5,710 bases of DNA, from positions 1 to 5,710 of the forward strand of contig PUNI01000620.1 in the NCBI GenBank assembly GCA_003551745.1, written 5' to 3'. Under the pieces are notes generated by a model. It had not been told where the DNA came from and did no database searches. It saw only the letters and a program-made list of their open reading frames with translations. This DNA is from Paracoccaceae bacterium (GTDB taxonomy: Bacteria; Pseudomonadota; Alphaproteobacteria; Rhodobacterales; Rhodobacteraceae). Below, in pieces: positions 1 to 4,731 of the stretch; position 1 is the stretch's first letter, and each line of letters starts with the position of its first letter. The position numbers and the translations under genes are program-made.

Positions 1-459
1 AAACGCCCGCAGCGCCACGTCCAGCGCGCCGCGCACCGCCTGCACCGCAAACCAGCCGGCGAAACGCAGTGCCCCCGTCGGCGAGATACGCCAGACCGCC
101 GGTGGCGCCAGCCGCCATGCGACAGCGGCCCCGACCAGCACCGCCGGCAGGCCGAAGACCCAGCCCTCCGCCGCACCGCCGGTCAGCGCCGCCCAGAGCA
201 GCGCCAGCCCCGCCGCGGTCGCCAGCGCCATGCCGGCGCGGAGCCGCACCGGAGCTGCGGCGTGCGGCCGGGACTGCGGCGGCGCCACCTCGGGCGCGGG
301 CGCCGGCAGCAGTGCCGTAACGTCAGTGCGCCGCATCTCGGCAACCACCCGGGACGGCCCTGCCTGCATCCAGACCGTCGTGCAGCCATCGCTCGCCGCC
401 GCCGGGGTGGCGGCCGCCGCCAGCGGGCGGGCAAGACAGGTCTGGGCGCCATGGCGCAT
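1..459 (-). CDS. mrpE: Na+/H+ antiporter subunit E (MrpE/MnhE family), 5' part, with long N-terminal extension
   Basis: This open frame runs from an ATG at 457-459 leftward off the window, giving 153 codons without a stop. From residue 77 the protein looks like an MrpE/MnhE subunit: a hydrophobic helix starting MALATAAGLALLWAALTG, a second hydrophobic stretch GLPAVLVGAAVAWRL (103-117), and then RFAGWFAVQAVRGALDVALR (132-151), which fits the conserved membrane/interface segment of that family. MrpE is a small membrane subunit of the multi-subunit cation/proton antiporter that exchanges Na+ for H+ across the inner membrane. I chose the 459 start because AAGGAGG lies seven bases upstream; the internal ATGs at 369, 336 and 231 have no good ribosome site. 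Residues 1-76 are an Ala/Pro-rich extension with cysteines at 8 and 26, which is odd for the family. Family assignment is by recognition and is fairly sure; the extension is less sure. The C-terminus and any following mrp genes lie outside the window. Confidence 0.7.
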   Translation of the reverse strand, partial: MRHGAQTCLARPLAAAATPAAASDGCTTVWMQAGPSRVVAEMRRTDVTALLPAPAPEVAPPQSRPHAAAPVRLRAGMALATAAGLALLWAALTGGAAEGWVFGLPAVLVGAAVAWRLAPPAVWRISPTGALRFAGWFAVQAVRGALDVALRAF

Positions 460-619
460 CGCGGGCCTCCTTCGGCAGCAAGATTGTGCGGGTCCGGTCC
501 GGTGCGCGGGCTGCCGCGCCGCACACCGTCTGGGCCGGAGCCCGGATGCCAGGCCACGGGCCCGGCAGGATCATTCGAGGCACTTACGCGCGAGCCGGGC
601 AGTTCATCCGGCGCATGGC

Positions 620-650
620 GATTATTCTGCAGCGCAGCGTCTTGCGTCCC
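620..650 (-). promoter_or_regulatory. possible sigma-70-like promoter for the mrpE gene
   Basis: Within the 283-bp gap between the sigma operon and the Mrp-E gene (460-742) there is one conspicuously AT-rich spot. On the minus strand it reads AATAAT (plus 621-626), five of six matches to the -10 consensus, with GGGACG 18 bases upstream (plus 645-650), three of six to the -35. It would start a transcript about 155 bases ahead of the ATG at 459. The match is weak on the -35 side and is listed only because nothing else in the gap looks like a promoter. I see no convincing gene in this gap on either strand. Confidence 0.22.
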
Positions 651-734
651 GGCATTCGGCGCGAAAGGGGCCGGTCAGGACACCGGAAGATGAAGGAATG
701 AGGTTTCGTGGGCCGCCGCCGCGACGCCCGCGAC

Positions 735-749
735 CGGCTGGCTCAGCCG
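735..749 (-). terminator. small hairpin over the stop codon of the sigma operon, weak terminator candidate
   Basis: CGGCTG-GCT-CAGCCG is a perfect 6-bp inverted repeat with a 3-base loop that overlaps the stop codon of the last gene of the operon. There is no T-run after it on either strand, so it is not a canonical intrinsic terminator. It may stabilise the 3' end of the mRNA or be chance in GC-rich DNA. I see no better terminator for the operon in the following 280 bases. Confidence 0.2.
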
Positions 750-1246
750 CCCGAGGCTGCCGCCCGCATGCGGTCGGTGGTCGCCTCCGCGTCCGAGACG
801 ACGGCCGGAGACGCCGTTTCCGGCTGCGCGACCTGCACCGACAGGCGCTCCGTTCCGTGGCGGTACTCCACCCGCGCCACGGCACCGTGCCGGCAGGAGA
901 GCCGCAGCTCGTCGGGCAGTCGCGCCGTATCGACCGGAAGTTCCAGCGTCTGTCCCGCCTTGAGCGGACGCGGCTCGGCCCCCGCCTCCAGCGGCTGGAA
1001 GTGGATCGACAGGGGCGTCTCCAGCCCGGGGTGAAGGATCGGGCCCAAGGTCAGCCCCGGTGTGGCCGCGCTGCTCATCAGCGCTTCCAGCGGCAGGTCG
1101 AGCGGCACCGGCGCCGGCACCAGCCCGCAGGTGGCGAGCGACAGGCGCGTCTGCGGCGCCTCGCCGCGCTGCGCACCGGCGAGGAAGCCGCCACCGGCCG
1201 CGACGGCCAGTGCCACGATCCCAACCGCCAGCTGTGCGCGCGTCAT
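743..1246 (-). CDS. signal-anchored envelope protein of unknown family, third gene of the sigma operon
   Basis: This 167-residue protein starts at an ATG with GGGAGGT six to seven bases upstream and lies 24 bases after the stop of the anti-sigma gene, so it is almost certainly co-transcribed with it. Residues 5-23 (QLAVGIVALAVAAGGGFLA) form one hydrophobic segment after an Arg, giving an N-in signal anchor or uncleaved signal peptide with the rest in the periplasm. There is no lipobox cysteine. The remainder is rich in Pro and Leu with short strand-like stretches (LSIHFQPLE, LELPVDTARL, GAVARVEYRHG, RLSVQVAQ), suggesting a small beta-sandwich, and has two cysteines (40 and 118) that could form a disulphide. 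The last 25 residues look disordered. I do not recognise a family. From its position I infer a periplasmic partner, sensor or target of the sigma/anti-sigma pair. That it is a real gene is well supported; its function is unknown. Confidence 0.8.
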   Translation of the reverse strand: MTRAQLAVGIVALAVAAGGGFLAGAQRGEAPQTRLSLATCGLVPAPVPLDLPLEALMSSAATPGLTLGPILHPGLETPLSIHFQPLEAGAEPRPLKAGQTLELPVDTARLPDELRLSCRHGAVARVEYRHGTERLSVQVAQPETASPAVVSDAEATTDRMRAAASGG

Positions 1247-1270
1247 GGCGACCTCCCGCCGGCGCGCGGC

Positions 1271-2074
1271 TCAGGAGCCGTTGCCCATGAGGCTCGCGAC
1301 CTCCTGGGCCACCGCCTCGATCTGCAGCTCACTCGTCTGCGCCATCACGGCATAGTCGAGCCGTGCATCGCGCCAGTAGCCCACGCGCAGGTCGTCGACG
1401 CTGGCATAGCGCAGCGGCGCCTCGCGGACGCCCTCGGGGTGCGGCGCCACAATCAGCGACAGCCGGTGCCCGTCGGCATCCTCATAGATGAACTGGGCCA
1501 TCGGTCCTTCACGGGTGCCCAGCATCCGCGTGCCCACCAGCTCCAGGCCCAGCGGGTCCAGCGCCGGATGCTCCAGCTTGCGGTCGAGCTTGGCCGCGAC
1601 CCAGTCCAGCGCCTCCTCGGTGGCCTCGGCGCGGAATTCCACCGGCCGGATCACATCCTGCGCGAAGACCTGATGCGCGCCGAGAGCCTCGGCCACATAG
1701 CCCGGATAGGGGGTGTTGGTGGCGTCCCAGGCCATGTGCCCGCCCCAGCCGGCGGCAAACAGCATCACGCTGGCGGCGATCCGGCGCAGGCCCGGCCCGG
1801 CCAGCCGCGCGCGCCAGCCCTCGCGCGCCAGCGAGCGCGCCAGTTCGCGTTCCAGCGCGGCGGTCTTCAGGCTCACCGGCGCGGTGTCCAGCGCCTCGGC
1901 CGCGGCCCGGATCTGCGCCGACTGCAGCGACAGCGCGGTGACCAGGTCCCGGGCGGCCGGATCCTCGGCCAGTCGCGCCTCCACGGCCGCGGCCTCCTCT
2001 GGGCCGAGCTGGCCGTCGGCATAGGCCATCAGTTCGGGATCGAAATCGGTGTCGGAGCGGGGCGGTCGGGTCAT
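1271..2074 (-). CDS. membrane-anchored anti-sigma factor (COG5662-type), lacks zinc-finger cysteines
   Basis: The 267-residue product starts at an ATG whose ribosome site AGAGGT overlaps the TGA of the upstream sigma gene, with 11 bases between the genes, so translation is probably coupled. Residues 12-50 (DPELMAYADGQLGPEEAAAVEARL onward) match the N-terminal helical domain of anti-sigma factors that clamps the sigma factor on the cytoplasmic side. Residues about 97-116 (LRRIAASVMLFAAGWGGHMAW) are the single membrane helix. The periplasmic part (117-267) carries the pattern usual in this family: LGLELVGTRMLGTREGPMAQFIYEDADGHRLSLIV at 176-209, then VGYWRDARLDYAVMAQ at 231-246. The protein has no cysteine at all, so the HxxxCxxC zinc site of ZAS-type anti-sigma factors is absent. 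By family knowledge it sequesters the adjacent ECF sigma factor until a signal triggers release; the signal is not evident. The open frame extends upstream through the sigma gene, but that part is a shadow. Confidence 0.87.
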   Translation of the reverse strand: MTRPPRSDTDFDPELMAYADGQLGPEEAAAVEARLAEDPAARDLVTALSLQSAQIRAAAEALDTAPVSLKTAALERELARSLAREGWRARLAGPGLRRIAASVMLFAAGWGGHMAWDATNTPYPGYVAEALGAHQVFAQDVIRPVEFRAEATEEALDWVAAKLDRKLEHPALDPLGLELVGTRMLGTREGPMAQFIYEDADGHRLSLIVAPHPEGVREAPLRYASVDDLRVGYWRDARLDYAVMAQTSELQIEAVAQEVASLMGNGS

Positions 2075-2085
2075 CTTGGCACCTC

Positions 2086-2583
2086 TCACGCGATCAGGTT
2101 CAGCTTGCCGCGGCGCATCTCGCCCAGCAGGTTGCGCAGCGCCGCCCGGCCGCGGCCGAGCCGCGACATGAAGGTGCCGAGCGGCACGTCGAGGCTGCGC
2201 GCAGCCTCGGCGTAACTCATCTCCTGCAGGGCCACGAGCACGATGGGCTTGCGCTGCGCCTCCGGCAGGCGGTCGAGCGCCTCCAGCACCTGGCGCAGTT
2301 CCACCGAGGCCAGCTGGGTGTCGCCGGCGACGGGCTCGGGCAGGTCGGGCGCGGCCTCGGCCCGCACCTTGGCCTTGCGCAGGCCGCTGACATGGGTGTT
2401 GTGGAGGATGCGGAACAGCCACGGGCGCAGTTCGGTCCCCGGCTGCCAGGTGTGCGCCGCGGCGATCGCCTTGGTCAGCGTCTCCTGCACCAGATCCTCG
2501 GCCTGGGTCGGGTCGCGGGTGAGAACCAGCGCAAAGCGGCGCAGCCCCTGCACATGCTCGTGCAGCCGATCGGCAAGTCTCAT
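2086..2583 (-). CDS. ECF-type RNA polymerase sigma factor
   Basis: This 165-residue protein has the two-domain layout of extracytoplasmic-function sigma factors and lacks regions 1 and 3. Region 2 covers about residues 8-72: RDPTQAEDLVQETLTKA (23-39) is the core-binding region 2.2 and start of 2.3, and RPWLFRILHNTHVSGLRK (53-70) is region 2.4, which reads the -10 element. Region 4 covers about 95-153: LEALDRLPEAQRKPIVLVAL (100-119) followed by the helix-turn-helix MSYAEAARSLDVPLGTFMSRLGRGRAALRNLL, which reads the -35 element. The ATG at 2583 is preferred to the GTG just before it because GGAG lies six bases from the ATG but only three from the GTG. The next gene is its likely anti-sigma factor. 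It directs RNA polymerase to a small stress or envelope regulon and probably its own operon. I do not assign it to a numbered ECF group. Confidence 0.93.
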   Translation of the reverse strand: MRLADRLHEHVQGLRRFALVLTRDPTQAEDLVQETLTKAIAAAHTWQPGTELRPWLFRILHNTHVSGLRKAKVRAEAAPDLPEPVAGDTQLASVELRQVLEALDRLPEAQRKPIVLVALQEMSYAEAARSLDVPLGTFMSRLGRGRAALRNLLGEMRRGKLNLIA

Positions 2584-2654
2584 CACGCACTCCTCTACCC
2601 AGGACGATGCACATACGCCTGACGCCGCCCGCCCATCCTCACGATCACGGATTT

Positions 2655-2660
2655 GTTATA
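2655..2660 (-). promoter_or_regulatory. possible -10 element for the sigma operon
   Basis: On the minus strand this reads TATAAC, five of six matches to the housekeeping -10 consensus, about 70 bases ahead of the sigma gene ATG. No good -35 is visible 16-18 bases upstream (TTTCGC or TTCGCG). It sits beside the 10-bp palindrome GGCGGCCGCC (2661-2670), which would fall in the spacer. Basal transcription of an ECF operon from a weak housekeeping promoter would be normal. Confidence 0.3.
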
Positions 2661-2702
2661 GGCGGCCGCCATAAGCCGCGAAATGTGGCGCCTCGCCGGA
2701 TG

Positions 2703-2730
2703 AAAGCGCTGCCCCGCGCGTATCGTTTCC
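2703..2730 (-). promoter_or_regulatory. possible ECF-type autoregulatory promoter for the sigma operon
   Basis: On the minus strand GGAAAC (plus 2725-2730) is followed 16 bases later by CGCTTT (plus 2703-2708). ECF sigma factors commonly read a -35 of the GGAAC type and a -10 beginning CG, spaced 16-17 bases, and often activate their own operon. The -10 half here is not a strong match. The transcript would carry a leader of roughly 110 bases. This is a motif guess. Confidence 0.3.
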
Positions 2731-2781
2731 AAAGCGAGATGAAGCCGCGGTCGTGTGCCGCGCGAGCAAGGAGATTTCGGA

Positions 2782-3780
2782 ATGGCCAATGACCTGATCG
2801 TGCGGCCCCAGCTGCCGGTTCCCCGACCCAAGCGGTCGGTGCCGGCGCTGGTGTTCGGCACCCGCCCCACCACCATCGCCAAGCGGAGCACGCTTTACAT
2901 CGCGCTGCTGCTCGTCCTCTACTTTGGCGTGATCGGCAACCTGATGCATCGCGTCGACACCGATCTCGACTTCGTTTCGCCGGTGGCGGTGGAGGGCGGC
3001 AGCCATGCCGTGAACATGGCCGCGGGCCTCATCTACCGCGAGACGGTCGACAACCGCTGGATTGCCAACGACCCGCCCTTCTATCCCACGCTCTTTCTCG
3101 ACAACACGCCCAATTTCCAGCGCGGGCTGATGCGGGCGGTGGCGCGCTTCACCATCGAGCTCGAGGACCAGGTCGGCCGGCTGCGCGGGTCGGGCGCCAT
3201 CGACCCTGACCTCGAGCGCGCCGCAGGGCTGTTGCAGTTCCCGCCCAATGTCTGGCTCTTCAACTTCGAGGAGTCCTGGCTGCCCGTACAGCCTGCCGAC
3301 GCGCAGTATCGGGCTGCCAAGCGGGCGCTGATCGCCTACAACGAGCGCGTGGCCGACGGCTTGGCGGTGTTCGAGACCCGTGGAGACGCGCTGACCCTGA
3401 CGGTGGAAAGGATCGCGGCGGAACTCGGCTCGCGCGCTGCGTTGACCGACGCGCATCTGCGCCGCGACACCTTCATCATCGATTTCATCTCCGACGACAT
3501 CTTCTACTTCAACAAGGGGGTCGCCTACGGCAACTACCTGCTGCTGCGCGAACTGGGCCGCGATTTCGAAACCGTGATCCAGAATACGGGGCTGACGAGC
3601 GTCTGGGCCCAGGCCATGGACAGCCTGCGCGCCGCCTCGCAGCTCCGCCCGCTGGTGGTGCTCAACGGCGGCGGCGACAACAGCTTCTTCGCCAACCACC
3701 TGCACATGCAGGGCTTCTACATCAAGCGCGCGATCCTGCAGCTTGACGAGATCGCCCGGGTGATGCGGATGCAGCGCTGA
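2782..3780 (+). CDS. DUF2333 family inner-membrane protein
   Basis: The 332-residue product starts at an ATG with AAGGAG eight bases upstream; a GTG at 2755 in the same frame has no such site. Residues 1-35 are a Pro/Arg-rich cytoplasmic tail, 37-54 (STLYIALLLVLYFGVIGN) are one membrane helix, and the remainder is predicted to be periplasmic. The body carries what I recall as the conserved stretches of DUF2333: AAGLIYRETVDNRWIANDP (80-98), LDNTPNFQRGL (106-116), DPDLERAAGLLQFPPNVWLFNF (141-162), QYRAAKRALIAYNERVADG (175-193), and near the end VVLNGGGDNSFFANHLHMQGFY (292-313). The length fits the family. No enzymatic motif is evident and the family's role is unknown to me. It is transcribed divergently from the ECF sigma operon, so it shares its promoter region and may belong to the same regulon; that is inference. 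It appears monocistronic. Confidence 0.87.
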   Translation: MANDLIVRPQLPVPRPKRSVPALVFGTRPTTIAKRSTLYIALLLVLYFGVIGNLMHRVDTDLDFVSPVAVEGGSHAVNMAAGLIYRETVDNRWIANDPPFYPTLFLDNTPNFQRGLMRAVARFTIELEDQVGRLRGSGAIDPDLERAAGLLQFPPNVWLFNFEESWLPVQPADAQYRAAKRALIAYNERVADGLAVFETRGDALTLTVERIAAELGSRAALTDAHLRRDTFIIDFISDDIFYFNKGVAYGNYLLLRELGRDFETVIQNTGLTSVWAQAMDSLRAASQLRPLVVLNGGGDNSFFANHLHMQGFYIKRAILQLDEIARVMRMQR

Positions 3781-3796
3781 CCCCACCAGCGGCAGT

Positions 3797-3824
3797 CCCC
3801 CGTCGTGGCTTGCCACGTCCGGGG
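3797..3824 (+). repeat. hairpin-forming inverted repeat just after the DUF2333 gene
   Basis: CGTGG-CTTG-CCACG (3804-3817) forms a 5-bp stem with a 4-base loop, flanked by CCCCC (3797-3801) and GGGG (3821-3824), which can extend the stem through a small internal loop. It begins 16 bases after the stop codon. No T-run follows, so it may protect the 3' end or aid termination rather than terminate alone. Confidence 0.35.
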
Positions 3825-3853
3825 ATCGTCTGCAGGCTGGCGGAGACGGATTG

Positions 3854-3879
3854 ATGCCGTGCCGAAAGGCGCGGCATTT
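3854..3879 (+). terminator. probable rho-independent terminator of the DUF2333 gene
   Basis: ATGCCGTGCC (3854-3863) pairs with GGCGCGGCAT (3868-3877) over 10 bp, including one T-G wobble, closing a GAAA tetraloop of the stable GNRA class. Only a short TTT run (3877-3879) follows on the plus strand, then GCGTGTCT, so termination strength is uncertain. The minus strand has no T-run after the stem, so it acts, if at all, on plus-strand transcripts. Confidence 0.45.
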
Positions 3880-3937
3880 GCGTGTCTGCCTCGAGGCGGT
3901 CCGCGCTTCGCACACGACGATCCCGCCGTTGCGCGGG

Positions 3938-3974
3938 GGTGGCCTGAGAGTGCCGGCCACCACGCTGCCGGCAC
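3938..3974. repeat. two overlapping, mutually exclusive inverted repeats
   Basis: GGTGGCC (3938-3944) pairs with GGCCACC (3955-3961), a 7-bp stem with a 10-base loop. GTGCCGGC (3950-3957) pairs perfectly with GCCGGCAC (3967-3974), an 8-bp stem with a 9-base loop. Bases 3955-3957 belong to both, so an RNA could form only one at a time. The arrangement resembles an attenuator or switch, though no downstream plus-strand gene is near enough to be an obvious client. The whole stretch 3781-4150 contains no convincing gene: open frames crossing it lack family resemblance and are explained by the GC content. Confidence 0.4.
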
Positions 3975-3996
3975 GGAGGAAGGACGTGCCAGGGGA

Positions 3997-4008
3997 AAAC
4001 CCGGGTTT
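3997..4008. repeat. 12-bp perfect palindrome
   Basis: AAACCCGGGTTT is a perfect 12-bp dyad in the gene-free stretch between the convergent DUF2333 and DUF1127-like genes. Its symmetry is what a dimeric regulator might bind, but no promoter is evident next to it. I know of no regulator with this exact site. Confidence 0.35.
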
Positions 4009-4149
4009 ACAGTGGGGCAGATGACGCGTGCCCGCTTGCCGCCGGCCGGTCAAGAAACGCGAAAAGACTGGGGCCGGCTCAGGCCTGCCGCGGGCGTGGC
4101 GGCTGCACTGGGGCAGCGCCTGACGGCGCAGATAGGACGCAGACATGAG

Positions 4150-4176
4150 AAAACCCGGATGCCGTGGCATCCGGGT
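4150..4176 (-). terminator. rho-independent terminator of the DUF1127-like gene
   Basis: ACCCGGATGCC (4153-4163) and GGCATCCGGGT (4166-4176) are perfect complements. Read on the minus strand, the stem is followed directly by TTTTCTC, a classic intrinsic terminator; because the two central bases are too few for a loop, the real stem is about 10 bp with a 4-base loop. It lies 28 bases past the stop of the minus-strand gene at 4204-4524. On the plus strand there is no T-run after the stem. Confidence 0.88.
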
Positions 4177-4203
4177 CTTGGCAGATCTGGGCCTGGGGCG
4201 GGG

Positions 4204-4524
4204 CTATTCGGCCGCCATCATCCGCTCGCCGTCGTCGCTGACCAGTTCGAGCACCTCGCTGCCCACGCGCCGCTCCAGTTCGGCACGGGTCACCAGGTCC
4301 TCGACATCGAGCGCCAGCGTACTGTGGCTCATCCCGATCCGCGCAAGCTGACGCTCGGACAGTCGGCGCAGGGCGGCGATGACGCGGACGATGTCGCGCT
4401 CCTCCAGCCACTCCTCGTAGTCGTCCTGTTTGCGCAGTTGCACCCGCGCCCAGAGTGCGGCCGGGCCATCTGCCCGCAGCGTGCCGACCCCGTTTCGAAC
4501 GCCGGCGGTCCAGTTTCCGATCAT
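4204..4524 (-). CDS. small protein with DUF1127-like core
   Basis: This 106-residue protein begins at an ATG with a near-ideal AGGAGG seven bases upstream and ends in TAG just before a strong terminator, so it forms its own transcription unit. Residues 46-72 (VRVIAALRRLSERQLARIGMSHSTLAL) resemble the DUF1127 core, whose hallmark is Leu-Ser-(D/E)-x-x-Leu-x-x-Ile-Gly-(hydrophobic)-Ser. Residues 1-45 are an N-terminal extension with aromatic and acidic residues (YEEWLEERD at 36-44), and 73-106 are an acidic helical tail. DUF1127 proteins are commonly about 45-80 residues, so this is a longer relative. In related bacteria some DUF1127 proteins act in stress and RNA-linked regulation and bind RNA, but whether this one does is not shown. 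There is no signal peptide or membrane segment. The open frame extends far upstream antisense to fadD; that part is a shadow. Confidence 0.75.
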   Translation of the reverse strand: MIGNWTAGVRNGVGTLRADGPAALWARVQLRKQDDYEEWLEERDIVRVIAALRRLSERQLARIGMSHSTLALDVEDLVTRAELERRVGSEVLELVSDDGERMMAAE

Positions 4525-4599
4525 GGCTTTCCTCCTGACCAAGTTACACCCGAAGAACGCGCCGGCAGCCGGCTTAATCCGACACTGAAGCCAACAATT

Positions 4600-4622
4600 C
4601 GAAGGATGAGGCCGGCCCTTCG
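4600..4622. promoter_or_regulatory. inverted repeat in the divergent DUF1127-like/fadD promoter region
   Basis: CGAAGG (4600-4605) and CCTTCG (4617-4622) are 6-bp inverted repeats separated by 11 bases, a spacing of centres near 17 bp, compatible with a dimeric regulator. The site lies about 75 bases upstream of one start and about 110 upstream of the other. I could not identify a convincing -35/-10 pair for either gene in 4525-4731, nor a recognisable FadR or PsrA site. A second local symmetry, GCCGGC-A-GCCGGC, sits at 4561-4573. Confidence 0.25.
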
Positions 4623-4731
4623 CGAAACCTCTCTGCCGAATGCACAAACTGTGGCGCGGAGGGGTGCAAGGCGCTAACCCTTGCTCAGGGAGTGTCCGAA
4701 AGGGGCCGCAGCCGTCGCGGCAGGGAGGCGC

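Noticed and set aside
486..701. 71-codon open frame in the gap between the sigma operon and the Mrp-E gene
   Set aside because: No ribosome site, Arg-rich composition and no resemblance to a known protein.
230..2215. 661-codon open frame on the plus strand across the sigma operon
   Set aside because: It is antisense to three genes with clear families or ribosome sites, is full of Arg, Gly and Ala without domain resemblance, and is expected from codon bias in GC-rich DNA.
3931..3990. Possible TPP or other riboswitch, because of a GGGGTGGCCTGAGAG string
   Set aside because: The CTGAGAG resembles part of the thi box, but the rest of the conserved core is missing and no thiamine gene follows.
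3975..4024. Possible RNase P RNA or cobalamin riboswitch fragment (GAGGAAGG on plus, CACTGTAA on minus)
   Set aside because: Only isolated short matches; the other conserved blocks of either RNA are absent from the flanking sequence.
2656..4170. 504-codon open frame on the minus strand over the DUF2333 gene
   Set aside because: It is the antisense shadow of a recognised gene; the protein is low-complexity and crosses both hairpins and the intergenic stretch without a ribosome site.
3805..4677. 290-codon open frame on the plus strand over the DUF1127-like gene
   Set aside because: No family resemblance; it runs antisense through a well-supported gene and its terminator.
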